Shown here piece by piece: positions 10,850 through 23,033 of a DNA stretch of 64,000 nt. The stretch is taken from positions 10,778,085-10,842,084 of the forward strand of contig NC_053116.1 of the NCBI RefSeq assembly GCF_010015445.1, in the 5' to 3' direction. A program made the position numbers and the translations under genes. Every line of letters begins with the position of its first letter. The stretch's first letter is position 1. The notes below the pieces were generated by a model. That model ran no database searches. It was not told the DNA's origin and saw only the letters and a list, made by a program, of their open reading frames with translations. The stretch is from Perca fluviatilis. Lineage: Eukaryota > Chordata > Actinopteri > Perciformes > Percidae.

Positions 10850-11543
10850 GCCGTTACAGAGTCAACGCATCGGTACGCATACGCGTCCGCAAGGCTACGC
10901 ATCGCTACGCTTCGGCCGCCATTATGCGTCGATGCGTAGCCAAATGTGTTGTCCCAGTTTTTGATACGCGACGCGCCGATGCGCACAATACTGTGCGTTG
11001 TCGGTGGGGGCGACAATGCACGTATTGTACATTAAAAATATTGAATCAACATAGCTGTGCAATTTCATCAAACATAGGACTACTGAGTCACATTTTTCGG
11101 TATGTATCAACGTTGTGTGTGTCTAGTCTATGCTGTGTGCCCTCAAGAGGCGAGAGAGAGACCCAAATGTATCTATATATTTTTAAAACCTGCTAAACCA
11201 TGTTTTAAGCGCGCGACCTTTTATCAATTGTAGGCAGTGATACCATTCGTAGCATACTGTACTGGTGGGGAAACACGCCAGCATCTGATAAAAGAAGTCA
11301 GCCAGCCAACTGCTTCCTGACAAGAGCCACTCTCGGGGGGTCTGGCTCTGCCAACCGAACACCGTGGAGCGCTACTCTGCTACCCCTGGTTGCTGTGTGT
11401 ATTGCATTTCACGCACGCCCATGACGCTTGGGTCTACTGCGTCCGCTGACTATGAAAGGGAGCGCGTCTTGCGCGTTGCTTGTTCGCGTTGCTTGTTCGC
11501 GTTGCTTGTTCGCGTTGCTTGTTCGCGTTGACTCTGTAACGGC
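10850..11543. mobile_element. Short TIR element (Harbinger-like?)
   Basis: Exact 19-bp inverted termini gccgttacagagtcaacgc at 10850-10868 and 11525-11543. The interior is rich in tacgcat/gcgtcgatgcg words and has no supported ORF. No clear target duplication is visible, so the superfamily is a guess. Confidence 0.6.
11473..11524 (+). repeat. 13-bp tandem repeat, four copies
   Basis: Four identical copies of gcgttgcttgttc, running directly into the right terminus of the 10850-11543 element, whose first six bases continue the unit. Confidence 0.9.
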
Positions 11544-11611
11544 ACAGCCATAGAGACAGCAGGCACAACAGTGGTTTCTATGCCCTGTTGACTGACTGAC
11601 AGGCTGAGGTT

Positions 11612-11745
11612 TTAAGGCAAGGCAACTTTATTTCTACAGCACCTTTCAGCAACAAGGCAATTCAAAGTGCTTTACATGAAACATTAAAGAGCAATTAAAA
11701 ACGGTCATGATGAAAATAAAAAATAATAAAATAAATTTTTTTTTA
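11612..11745 (-). mobile_element. LINE/SINE 3'-end fragment
   Basis: Contains 'ggcaactttatttctacagc' and 'caattcaaagtgctttacat', a very common teleost retroposon 3' end, here in minus orientation with an A/T-rich tail near 11715-11745. Confidence 0.55.
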
Positions 11746-12182
11746 CTGTCATGACAGCGATGGGGCTGTCAGTTTACCTTCTATGTTGCATCTTCAAAAG
11801 TGACACTGAATTTGAAACAGCACATTGCTTCTATTATCAAAGTATGTATTAGTAATACAGTGGAAATTAGTAGAAATGTGAATATTTGGTTAGCATGTTG
11901 ATTTACGTTAATAACTGGTGCCTGGATTAGCCATAAATTCTAAGCCGATAGATTCAGAAGATTGCCCCCCTTAAATTACTACATTTTTACTGGCCTTGAA
12001 ATAAATATCATAGGTGTGATTGGCAAAGGACAAAAACGCAGGAAAAATATACATCGCACCTACTATGAAGCTTCAGAAAATGGTTATAACCCAGCTAGCC
12101 ACTGCCACTGTATGTTGTGCCATAAACGTTTTTCACGGCAGACATTGACATGTCATAGTAGGAAAAGCACAGGTGTATTCAA

Positions 12183-12557
12183 AACCATTAATGATGGGTG
12201 CATTCCACTTAGGAGAGACCCTGGTATTAAACCATTACTGATGGCTGCATTCCACTTAGGAGAGGTCCTGGTATTAAACCATTACTGATGGCTGCATTCC
12301 ACTTAGGAGGGCCCTGGTATTAAACCATTACTGATGGCTGCATTCCACTTAGGGAGAGGTCCTGGTATTAAACCATTACTGATGGCTGCATTCCACTTAG
12401 GAGAGACCCTTGTATTAAACCATTACTGATGGCTGCATTCCACTTAGGAGAGGTCCTGGTATTAAACCATTAATGATGGCTGCTTTCCACTTAGGAGAGG
12501 TCCTGGTATTAAACCATTACTGATGGCTGCATTCCACTTAGGAGAGGTCCTGGTATT
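12183..12557 (+). repeat. 47-bp minisatellite, about 8 copies
   Basis: Unit starts accattactgatggctgc and ends ggtcctggtatta, repeating every 47 bp (12183, 12230, 12277 and so on) with few substitutions and one or two single-base indels. Confidence 0.95.
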
Positions 12558-13870
12558 GTGCATGCTGACTCACTGAAATATCTTCCTGGGACACTTGATG
12601 GAATTGAGCCATCGTTACGGTTATCAGTTTCAGCTGTGCTTTTCCTACGCACAAGTCAACATGTCTGCTGTAAAAATGGGTCCATTAGCAGTAAAGCCAG
12701 ACCGGGGGTCATCAACTACATTTTTCCAAGGGCCAGAATTTTTTAAGCAGACACTCCAGGTGCCAGACTTTCAAATAAAAGAAAATAAAATTATACCTTA
12801 ATACATCTCCTTGTTTGATATTTTCACTTTCTTACTAAATTAATGCTATATTTTTTTCACATACATGTATTAGTGTAAGCAACCCCCTAAAAACATGGAA
12901 AATCCATAATGATAACTAGATAGGCTACTTAACTAGAAAATGATCTCAGATTAGGGGGCAGTTCACTGAGGAGTAATGGTTAAAGTCTTGATTACTGAAA
13001 CGTAATCAGTGTCCTGATTGGTGGAGAATGCTTACAGAAAGAAAGGCCTGTTGTCAGGTAAACATGTCACTGTCACAGAGCCTGAAGTGAAAAGTTGTGG
13101 AAAACAGCAGCTGTAATGATGAATGGACTGATAAGCAGGCTAGCATTCATCCTGTAGGCCTCATTTGAAATAAGACAATGTTGTTGCTAAATGACACAAC
13201 CAGCAACATCATCAAGAATGAAGAACGCGACGTCATTCACGTGCATATTAAGTAGCCACGTGTATTTGTTTTGGTCTTATAATACATCCATAGGTTTACC
13301 GCTCCAGCGGAGAGGATGGCTCATTTAGACAGCAGCTACATTTACAAGAGTTTGTCCAAAGTTCAAGATTGGTTGCAAATTAAGATAAACCGTTAGACTA
13401 CAAACTGACATCTTTCATTTTAGCTCGTTTGTAAAGTCGCTATTTGCAGAGTAGAGCTGTGTTTGCACAGCACGGTGGACGAGAGTGGACAGCGCAGACT
13501 GAAATATCGCTTTCTACATGATTATGCCTGTACAACAGGTAGGTGGGTTATTGATAAGTATTGACTCTTTAATCATGGAGGTTTTATTGTAGGCTAGGCT
13601 ACTTACAGTAACGAGTGTAACGTTAGTTCATCTGCGCCATCGGCGGTAAATAATCCTCGGTAACGTTTCCATTCAGTTACATGTGCTGCGTGAACGCACA
13701 CACCTCGACTCTGCTGTGTGTGTGCGCGCAGCGCGGACATCGCTGTTCAGAATCCAATCTATCTTCCAAAATGCAACGCTTGTATCCAAATGAATTGTTT
13801 ATAAATTACCTGAGGTGAAAATGTGAAATGTTAACATTTACACGCTTCGTGCCACTCTGTATGACGTTGG
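12558..13870. other. Non-coding interior of composite element
   Basis: No recognised coding sequence. Contains 'ccgggggtcatcaactacatt' and 'aagggccagaatttt' near 12702-12740, reminiscent of hAT-Charlie-type non-autonomous elements. The rest has no repeat structure that I can name. Confidence 0.4.
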
Positions 13871-16800
13871 TACTGGCCCGTGCGGGCCAGTGACTGGCCA
13901 ATCAACCAGCCCGACATACGTTTTTACTGGCCCCGGGCCATCGGGCCATTGCTTGTGTCGAGCCCTGCTGGTGGCCAAAGACCAAACCTCATTAGATTAG
14001 GCAGTGTGGGAAATTCTTCAATCAAGGCCTTTCCCCACCACAAGGTCCAACAGAAAATAGACTGAAAAATACAAACAGCGAGACAAAAGACACAGCATGG
14101 CTCATTTTGTGCATGTGTATCGCAGCTTTTCTCAAATTTTTTTTTTTGTGCCCAGTAATGTTTGGCATTCATCCTGCTGTGCCTCACTTGCAGTATGTCA
14201 TTTTTTGTGAAAAGAAGACTATTACATTTAGGTGCTAAATAATGTCTGCAAGCATTTAGAGGTAGTGGCCCAAAGTTTCCCAGTATCTGCCCCCCTGGTG
14301 AGCTGGCACAAACATCTGGACCAGTCACAGCTGCATGGCCTGGCAACCCAGTGGCATGTTTTGTTTCCAGATTTTGTGAGGAGACATAATTTTGAGCATT
14401 AAACACTGATTATTTATGTACCTATTTCTACCCTTTTCTACGTCAATTTATGCTGGAAACAATTAAAAATATAGAAAAATAAGGCCCTCAGGCAGGGCTC
14501 CACACTAACTTTTTGCATTGGTTGCACTGGTGCGCCTAACTTTTTGTTTTAGGTGCACCAGCACAAAATTTAGGTGCACCCAAGTTTTTCATTGCGTCAC
14601 CTTAACGCCATAAGGTCACCTTTTTATCGCTATCCATAACTTTCATATAATGTGAATGATTTTTAAACAAGAATGAGGTGTAGATAAATGCTTGTCTTTA
14701 TTTGAAGCACAATTATATATAAAAATAAAGTGTTTAAAGTGCTTCACTGAGCTGAAATTGAACATTTCAAATTAAAACACTAAACAAAATAAAACATTTC
14801 CAAATAAAAGTGCTTGTGCTTAAATTGCTTCTCTGAACTGAAATTGAACATTTCAAGTAAAATAAAACATTTCAAAATTAAAAGTGCTACTTTCTAAAGA
14901 GCTTCAGTGAACTGAGACCTAACATCATGTCTCAAAATCTTATAGCTGTTGCATGCCCCTCAGATGGCCAACACCTGTAATTTGGCCTTCTTGCCCTTTG
15001 CCCCTGGCTAAACCAGCTTGCCACACTCTCCCTAGCATCAAAATCCTCCAAACTGGGCCCCTCCACACTGATCCTTATCAGGTCTTCCACTGTGTCTGTG
15101 TGAAGCGATGCTCTAGCATCTGATTTGATTCTCTTCTGTGAAGAGAATCCTCTCTCACAAACTGCAGATGACACGGGGGGGACCAGCAGAATGTGGACAA
15201 GGTGTAGTATGTTCTGAAAAATATACAAAGCACATTCTCATTGGGATGTACAAGCTGTCAAAGTTGTTTTTGATGTCAAAGTTGACATTGATATTGATAT
15301 CAAAATGTCATCAAAGAGTAAAACCTTGTACTCTGAACAGTATGGCTCTCTGGTTAACATCAGCTCCCAAAGGCTGAGGTAAGTCTTGTCCTTAAACATC
15401 CTGGCGATTAACAGCTTCAGGCCCACAAACTCTTCTTTCGCCAACTCAGTGTTAACACCATTTCTGAAATTGACATGGAATAAACAGCCAATCAGTGATT
15501 AATGAACATGATTGCTACCAGCACTACTACATACTATTATGTAGTGGTCCACTATGCTACCTTGTGAGGACAGGGTAGAAGTGATCCAAGAGGAATGCTA
15601 GGTCATCAGCACCATGGTAACCACGTAGTCCTCTTGGTCTTCTGGCCAGCTGTCGTGATTGAAGATGTTGTAGCATTTGACAGCCTTGGTTGTGGCAGAT
15701 TCGGTAGCATCCTCTCCTATTGGAAGGATATAGACATATTAATAAAATGATTAACATCATTTCTGATCTATCAATGTATTCATAAGACAGAGGAGTACAC
15801 TTGCCTAGGAGGCTACAGAATCTTGCTTTCAGGTGTTTGACAGTAGATTTGATTGTTGCCTCCATTGCTGTCTGCAGTTTAGTGATAGCACCACCATCCT
15901 CTGCCAGGTCAGCGACTTTCCCTTTGAGTGTAACTGTCTGTGTGGGACATAAAGCATAAACACAAATTGTGAGTTTTATATTATTTTATATTATATATAT
16001 ATATTCCTATATCAGAAACAAAACCACAAATGTACCTGGAATTTGTAGAGTGGCATTTCACTCTGCTCATGCTGCTGCCTCCTCTGCAGCCTAAGGTCAG
16101 CCATGAACTGCGACAGTCTGCCCCCAGGCTTCGGTCTTGCAGCCATCACCTCTGTGGTCACCAGCAGATTTTCAAGAGCACAAACTGCCTGTTTAGACAT
16201 ATCAAGCACTTTTATAAATGCAGCTGAAGCTAATAACAAACATAATTGAAAATTAAATCCCATTTCATCTCCCTTACCTGCGGTAGGATGGTCTCATTTT
16301 TCTGAAGTACGAGACTAAACTTGGTTATTCCAGCAAAAACATCAGCCAGAAGGTGACAAAAAGCCACAAAAGTGACATCTTCCATTGATTTCTTGACCTG
16401 TATCATACAACCATAGCAACTATTCATACAGCCTTCAACATGAATAAACAAAATTCTAGGCAGGAAAATGACTAAAGTTAAAATGGCACTAATTTAGTAA
16501 ACTCCTTGTGGAAATCCACTGACCTTTCTGGCTCGGCCTGCAAGATCTGCATTGGCAGAAGACCCTGCCAAATGGTCCATATGACAGTAGACTGCAGTGA
16601 ACTGGCCATGGCCATTCTGTCCGGGTCTGAGGAATGTCTCCAGGGCCCTGGAGACACGTGGAAGCCAACGTGTTCCTTTAACCCCACCGGGGACTAGGAC
16701 ATCCACTCCCAGGTCTGCTCCAATGGCCTTCAGCTCCCTCATTGATTTTGGACTAAAATGGTAGGTCTTCCACACCAAATGTAGCAGATCATATACTTGG

Positions 16801-17233
16801 CCAATCATAACATTGTCCTTCTGGACTGACAACATAGCCAATTCCAATCTGTAAAGATACATCATAAGTAGTTTACAAATAGATAAGCAACCTTGTAATG
16901 AGAAAATGCACAAAAGCCTATATAATTAGGCCTACCTGTGAGGCATACAGTGAAAGGGCACAATGAAATCTCCTGCATCTCTTTGTAAAAGGGCTATAAC
17001 CCCTCCTTTGCTGCCGAGGTTAACTGCAGCACCATCAGCACCCAGAGCAACTGTTTTCCCCAGCCAATCTGCACACTGATGCCCAAGCGCAGCAAATGCT
17101 TGCTTTGTGGCAGCATAAATTCCTAAAGAAAAAAAAAGATCATGCAGGTCACTAGCCTATAGATTGCAAAGAGAAAACTGTTTATGTGATCTTAGCCTAC
17201 TTATCTTTTTACTTATTCAGTTTTAATAATATT

Positions 17234-17238
<5 letters not shown>

Positions 17239-17280
<42 letters not shown>
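17239..17280. repeat. (TA)n microsatellite
   Basis: About 40 bp of pure TA within the first intron of the hAT transposase gene, just upstream (on the plus strand) of the Tc1-like insertion. Confidence 0.95.
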
Positions 17281-17361
17281 TTTACATTTTTTTATATTCT
17301 AATATTTAGGACTATACAATTTTCTTAAGATTTATATTTCGTCATCTCTCATGCTGTAATA

Positions 17362-18972
17362 CAGTGCCTTGCGAAAGTATTCGGCCCCCTTGAACTTTTC
17401 GACCTTTTGCCACATTTCAGGCCTCAAACATAAAGATATAAAACTGTAATTTTTTGTGAAGAATCAACAACAAGTGGGACACAATCATGAAGTGGAACGA
17501 AATTTATTGGATATTTCAAACCTTTTAAACAAATAAAAAACTGAAATATTGGGCGTGCAAAATTATTCAGCCCCTTAAGTCGTTAAGACATTGTAGCGCC
17601 CCCTCTTTCGCGATTACAGCTGTAAGTCGCTTGGGGTATGTCTCTATCAGTTTTGCACATCGAGAGACTGACATTTTTGCCCATTCCTCCTTGCAAAACA
17701 GCTCGAGCTCAGTGAGGTTGGATGGAGAGCGTTTGTGAACAGCAGTTTTCAGTTCTTTCCACAGATTCTCGATTGGATTCAGGTCTGGAATTTGACTTGG
17801 CCATTCTAACACCTGGATATGTTTATTTGTGAACCATTCCATTGTAGATTTTGCTTTATGTTTTGGATCATTGTCTTGTTGGAAGACAAATCTCCGTCCC
17901 AGTCTCAGGTCTTTTGCAGACTCCATCAGGTTTTCTTCCAGAATGGTCCTGTATTTGGCTCCATCCATCTTCCCATCAATTTTAACCATCTTCCCTGTCC
18001 CTGCTGAAGAAAAGCAGGCCCAAACCATGATGCTGCCACCACCATGTTTGACAGTGGGGATGGTGTGTTCAGGGTGATGAGCTGTGTTGCTTTTACGCCA
18101 AACATAACGTTTTGCATTGTTGCCAAAAAGTTCGATTTTGGTTTCATCTGACCACAGCACCTTCTTCCACGTTTGGTGTGTCTCCCAGGTGGCTTTTGGC
18201 AAACTGGATATCTTTAAGAAATGGCTTTCTTCTTGCCACTCTTCCATAAAGGCCAGATTTGTGCAGTATACGACTGATTGTTGTCCTATGGACAGAGTCT
18301 CCCACCTCAGCTGTAGATCTCTGCAGTTCATCCAGAGTGATCATGGGCCTCTTGGCTGCATCTCTGATCAGTCTTCTCCTTGTATGAGCTGAAAGTTTAG
18401 AGGGACGGCCGGGTCTTTGTAGATTTGTAGTGGTCTGATACTCCTTCCATTTCAATATTATCGCTTGCACAGTGCTCCTTGGGATGTTTAAAGCTTGGGA
18501 AATCTTTTTGTATCCAAATCCGGCTTTAAACTTCTCCACAACAGTATCTCGGACCTGCCTGGTGTGTTCCTTGTTCTTCATGATGCTCTCTGCGCTTTAC
18601 ACGGACCTCTGAGACTATCACAGAGCAGGTGCATTTATACGGAGACTTGATTACACACAGCTGGATTCTATTTATCATCATTAGTCATTTAGGTCAACAT
18701 TGGATCATTCAGAGATCCTCACTGAACTTCTGGAGAGAGTTTGCTGCACTGAAAGTAAAGGGGCTGAATAATTTTGCACGCCCACTTTTTCAGTTTTTTA
18801 TTTGTTAAAAAAGTTTGAAATAGCCAATGAATTTCGTTCCACTTCATAATTGGGACCCACTTGTTGTTGATTCTTCACAAAAAATTACAGTTTTATATCT
18901 TTATGTTTGAGGCCTGAAATGTGGCAAAAGGTCGAAACGTTCAAGGGGGCCGAATACTTTCGCAAGGCACTG
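17362..18972 (-). mobile_element. Tc1/mariner-like transposon B
   Basis: A 1611-bp element flanked by TA (17360-17361, 18973-18974). The TIRs are about 210 bp, starting CAGTGCCTTGCGAAAGTATT, with inner repeats ('gggcgtgcaaaattattcag' near 17551 and its complement near 18765), the IR/DR arrangement. The transposase is on the minus strand and nearly intact. Host context: first intron of the hAT transposase gene. Confidence 0.97.
17567..18581 (-). pseudogene. Tc1-like transposase, one frameshift
   Basis: Starts MKNKEHTRQVRDTVVEKFKA at 18581; the paired-like DNA-binding region with GRPSKL (GRPR-like AT-hook motif) follows. The frame changes at about 18170, where a short deletion falls between GDTPN and WKKVLWSDETKIE. 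The rest is open to 17567, with [19 protein letters not shown], the second catalytic Asp in QQDNDPKHKA and the DD34E glutamate in [15 protein letters not shown]. Total length is about 340 residues, normal for the family. The single frameshift is the only obvious lesion, so inactivation looks recent compared with transposon A. Confidence 0.93.
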
Positions 18973-21502
18973 TATGTCTGTGCCTTCAAACTTACCTTGT
19001 GTATGTGCATGCTCCACCTCGATGTGTCCAATTAAAATGTTTACCGGTCTCCCTTTGCGCAAAATGCGGCTATAGACGATCACACACTCCTTGGTAGAGA
19101 CGTCTGTGTCGCTGTCAATCATGAAGGACATGTATGTCGCATTTCCGATATCCGCAGCTGTCTTTTGCTTTAAGGCGTCGGCTATTACCCCAATGATTTG
19201 GGCACATGCCTTATCATTGCTATACGTCGGGTTGACGTTTAATCAATTTTTCTTCAGGAGAAGAAGTTCTGATTTAAATTTGGTGAACGGCAACTCCTCT
19301 TTGGCAATGTTGTATGCAACATTAAATTTGATTGTCATTTCCGATTCCTCAGAGGACCTGATTGCTACTACCTGCCGCTGAAATGCAGCTGGGAGAGGGG
19401 CCACTTTCTCTACACACTTGTCACGGCATATCGTGTGTTTTTTAGACATGTTGTGTTTTTTTAAAGTTTCGATACGAAACGTTGACCCGCTCACGAATGC
19501 ACTTTTTCCGGCCATATTCTGACCGCACTCCTGACAGTACACGCAGTGCATTGCGTTACGTCCTTTGTTGTACCTCAACCAGGGAAATTGTTTCAGCCAG
19601 TCCTGTCTGAAGGAATACATTTTGGCCTTTTTAATTTGGGTCTCGGAGCCGGGCTCTATCCCAGACTCGATTGTCTCCTCCTCTGGTTCTGAGTCTGATG
19701 CTGTCGCCGAAGGACCGGGGCTGATCTCACCAGGGACCGAGGGCTCCGTGTCTTGACGGGATGGACTCTCAGTAGTGGGGATGGATGGGAATGTAGTAGG
19801 GCTGGTTGTAGGCTTGGTTTTCTTAATGAAAAAACTTTAAATATTTCTGCCTCTCTTCATTTTCCCTCGTTTTGTCGCGTTTATCTTATTTTTCCGGTTC
19901 AGTTAGTCAGCTATTCTGGCGCTCAGGTCACACGCAATTAAACACACACAATTTAGTGCGGTGAACAGGACCACAGCCAATCAGAGGAAAAGACCCGCCC
20001 GAGCTCTGTCTCTTATTGGTTTAGAACACGATATGATCCTACTATGAGTGTGTGAGTTCGGTCACAGGAGAACACAGAGAGATGATGCGCTTGCGTAACA
20101 AATTTTCGCCCGGGCAGCGTCAGGTGCACCAGTGCGACATAGAAAAATTATTAGTCGCACTCTTACAAATTCTGGTCGCATGTGCGACCAAATCTCAAGC
20201 CCTGCCCTCAGGCATTCTGTATTACTTTCAACTATTCTCTTGTAGATCAACTTTTTTTTCTCTTCTGAGTCAACACACATGTAGGCCTAATTTACTCTTA
20301 CCTCCTCTTTTACGTCTTTTGTTGGGGAAGTAACCTCTTTAAATGTGCATGTGGCACTTATTCATGTGATACATCATTTTAATTCATTTATAAACCCCTG
20401 GACTTCAATAGCTCAGATGTGTTTCAGCAAGATTTCTGCTCATGTTTACAACTTTGTGCACATTCAAAAAATAACTTGTTGTAATATAGTTGTAATATAG
20501 TCTGCTGTGCATGTTATTGCTGATATGGTAGTATCTCATTCATACTGTCTGACTGACACAGAGGCCCATTTGGGTCTCTGACAAAGTTTAGAGAAGTGGC
20601 TGTACGCTGCTCTTATCGGAGGTGCATATTTTTATGGATGCAACGCGTCACTGCCCACAACAGAGCGAGTCCGCTAAAATTAACTGAAGTTGCTACACTT
20701 ACCAGACACGCTGCTCACCTCTATTTTTACAGAGCGAGTGGACACAAAGCGACGGATGTGTCTGTATTTAATGTTGAATGAACATTTCGAAAATTCCATA
20801 GACAGGGAGCGCTCTTGAACCCCCTCACCGTCTCTGAAAGCATAATTAGCCGATCGCAAGTGGCTAAACAGGTAGATCTATAGATAAACTTATCTTTCAG
20901 GTATTTGACCAACCGGGTTGACACTTCAGCGTGAGAAATCGGCAGTGTGGCTTGTGAGCGTGTGAAACCAATCAAATGAGTGTGTCTCACGGCCAATGCG
21001 TGAGAGTTGGCAGCCCTGGTTCAGACCATCCCATAAAACATTTTCAATCAATTGAAAGTGAAAGTACCATACATTGTTAGTTCTGAGGGCCATCCTTCTT
21101 TTCTTCACAAACATAAACAACAGTTTTAATGCAAATCAAGGCCAAATCACGTGTTTTGACTCCATAAATGGGTTAGACCCTAATGTTCACAGCCCAGACT
21201 AACCGGTAGCTTCTACACACCTAAGTAGCCCGTATGAGCTAATTAGATGTACTGTATGTGAATTAATTTAACCAGTGTCCTACATACGTTTTCCTATGGG
21301 TTGCTAGTGCTAGACACAAATTGTTTTGCTAATTGGCAATTTGCTATTAGTCATGAAAACTTTGTTTGAAGTACCGATGCACAAATACTTACCAAAACGT
21401 GCTTCCGCAGGTTAGATGTGGAGTTATTGAATGTTGCCAGTTCAGTCACCTTTGGCAGGCACATCTGGCATTGCATGATGATATTGGCCCTCATGAAATT
21501 AA

Positions 21503-22019
21503 AGGTCCCATGACATGCTGCTCTTTGGATGCTTTTATATAGACCTTAGTGGTCCCCTAATACTGTATCTGAAGTCTCTTTCCCGAAATTCAGCTTTGGT
21601 GCAGAATTACAGCCACTAGAGCTAGTCCTACAATGAGCTTTCCTTAGTATGTGCCATTTCTGTGTCTGAAGCTATTGAGGGGGAGGAGTGTGGGCAAGGT
21701 GGATGGTGGGGTGTGGCCTTGACCAACTGCCACTTTTCTCGTTTGAAAGCCATGATGTCTCTCTCTCATGGGTTGGCCAAATTCTCTGGGCGGGCAAAGC
21801 AGAGAAAGGGGAGGTAACCTTGCTTGTTATGACCTCATAACAAGCAGATTCCAAAACAGCTCATCTGAGCTTTAATTTTCTCAAAGGCAGAGCAGGATAC
21901 CCAGGGCTCGGTTTACACCTATAACCATTTCTAGCCACTGGGGGACCATAGACAGGTTGGGGGAACTCATATTAATGTTAAAAAACCTCATAAAGTGAAA
22001 TTTTCATGCCATGGGACCT
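21503..22019. mobile_element. TTAA-target MITE, copy 2
   Basis: Same family as 4369-4933: starts aggtcccatgacatgctgct and ends catgccatgggacct. TTAA precedes the left end; no TTAA is visible at the right, so that edge has diverged. It lacks the internal ~45-bp duplication seen in copy 1. Confidence 0.8.
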
Positions 22020-22513
22020 CTTTCATATGTGGCCAAGGATTTTCGTCATTTTGGGCAGCAGAATTCTATGTTGCAGCTTGCATTTCTACTGAAACCTGAT
22101 CCACCTCCATCTCATTCTCAATCTCCTACAGAAAGACTTGGCGCCATTCGTCACTGTAGTGGTTCCGGGCATGGAACCTTTTGGTTTTCTTTAGTCAAAG
22201 TTTTTTTTTACTCAGTAACAGATGGGATTTGTAATGTAACGAAATGCAATACTTCACTCAAAACATAATCAAGTACATTTTAAATTACAGATTTTAAAAA
22301 CTACTTGAAAAATACAAAATGCACAACAAAACTACAGTAATGTCAGTAAATGTATTTCGTTACTTTCCACCTCTGATTTCATAATGTACTGAGAATGAGC
22401 TAAATTAAACACTCGGCTGAACACAATTTAACGCATTTCCCCACCCTGAGTATCTACCAGTTTTGTCGGTATAGATTTATTTAATAATATATATTATTAT
22501 TAATATTATTTAT
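22020..22513. other. Spacer, no gene
   Basis: AT-rich non-coding sequence. Words such as 'tactcagtaacagatgggat' and 'tactttccacctctg' suggest an old repeat. No supported ORF. Confidence 0.4.
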
Positions 22514-23033
22514 TAGGGATGGGCATTCGATAAAATTTTCTTAGTCGATCATCGGGAGAATTAACGATCGACTATCGATTAATCATTAATATTTTTATAT
22601 TAAAATTAATTATTTATTTAACTTTTTATAAATTAAAAATGCAATGAAAATACCAAAATACAGTGTGTTTTTCCTCGATGAGATCTTAATTACAAGAAGA
22701 ACAACTTGTGGCAGTTAAACTGGAGGTTCTAGATATAGATATAGATTATATATATGCTCTGCGGTGCGGTGCTCTGATGCAGCAGAACCTGCAGCTTCGA
22801 GCCAGCGTTTTTAAACAGAGAGCCTCGTTTGTTCCAAAGAATAAATAAAAAGTATCATGTTAAATAATAACTTACAATGTTTAATTGCTGCCACACTGTG
22901 AAATTCATTTCATTGCTTCAAGACTCACACTACGCAAAGCAACCAGCATTAGTTTAATCGATAACAAATTGACGTGATCGACGAAATTCTTAATAATCAA
23001 TTATCGATCGTCGAGTAATCATGCCCATCCCTA
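22514..23033. mobile_element. Non-autonomous hAT MITE, 520 bp
   Basis: Termini tagggatgggcatt and the complement of tagggatgggcatg, with exact 8-bp duplication ttatttat at 22506-22513 and 23034-23041. The subterminal regions are rich in tcgat/atcgatt. No coding capacity. Confidence 0.88.

Larger units (their letters stand above)
10459..13967. mobile_element. Pair of hAT-type termini, possibly chimeric
   Basis: At 10459 a CAGGGCTT end starts, followed by 'gtcgcacatgtgcgacc', as in the right end of the 14493-20204 element. At 13967 an AGCCCTG end closes a stretch rich in 'ggcccg/cgggcc' words. The flanks differ (actgattt against ctggtggc), so these are probably ends of two different copies. 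No transposase is visible between them. Confidence 0.35.
14932..19620 (-). pseudogene. hAT transposase (ZNF862/TTF-finger type), 9 exons, decayed
   Basis: Exons in order of translation: 19620-18996, 17122-16936, 16848-16524, 16397-16278, 16223-16036, 15937-15805, 15716-15561, 15463-15325, 15213-14932. All have GT-AG junctions except the intron after 15805, which has a GC donor (ctag/gcaagt). Exon 1 encodes an acidic N-terminus (in frame upstream of the Met at 19620) and a TTF/BED-like zinc finger (CVYCQECG..., HNMSKKH). The last exon holds the hAT dimerisation motif (PPVSSAVCERGFSSQKRIKS). Lesions: in-frame TGA at 19243-19245, a frameshift in 15716-15561, and no clear initiator before 19620. 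The family relates to host genes such as ZNF862, but the TIRs and TSD show this is a transposon gene. Confidence 0.88.
14493..20204 (-). mobile_element. hAT transposon, ZNF862-like, 5.7 kb
   Basis: Termini CAGGGCTCCACACT (14493) and the complement of CAGGGCTTGAGATT (20204). Exact 8-bp target duplication ccctcagg at 14485-14492 and 20205-20212. Encodes a multi-exon hAT transposase on the minus strand (14932-19620). Subterminal motifs include 'ggtgcaccag' on the left and 'tcgcatgtgcgacca' on the right. A Tc1-like element (17362-18972) was inserted into its first intron later. The element sits inside the 10206-21018 hAT. Confidence 0.93.
10206..21018. mobile_element. Composite hAT element, 10.8 kb
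   Basis: Left end CAGAGCTGCCAACT at 10206; right end is the complement of CAGGGCTGCCAACT at 21018 (13 of 14 matching). Flanked by the exact 8-bp direct repeat gttcagac at 10198-10205 and 21019-21026, the hAT target-duplication length. Most of the interior is later insertions: a Harbinger-like element (10850-11543), a LINE tail (11612-11745), a minisatellite (12183-12557) and the ZNF862-like hAT (14493-20204). No transposase of the outer element itself is recognisable; 20213-21000 and the rest are non-coding. Two unrelated insertions with a chance match is the alternative. Confidence 0.7.

Noticed and set aside
13924..14406. 160-aa minus-strand ORF
   Set aside because: It crosses a transposon terminus at 13967 and has no recognisable domain or splice context.
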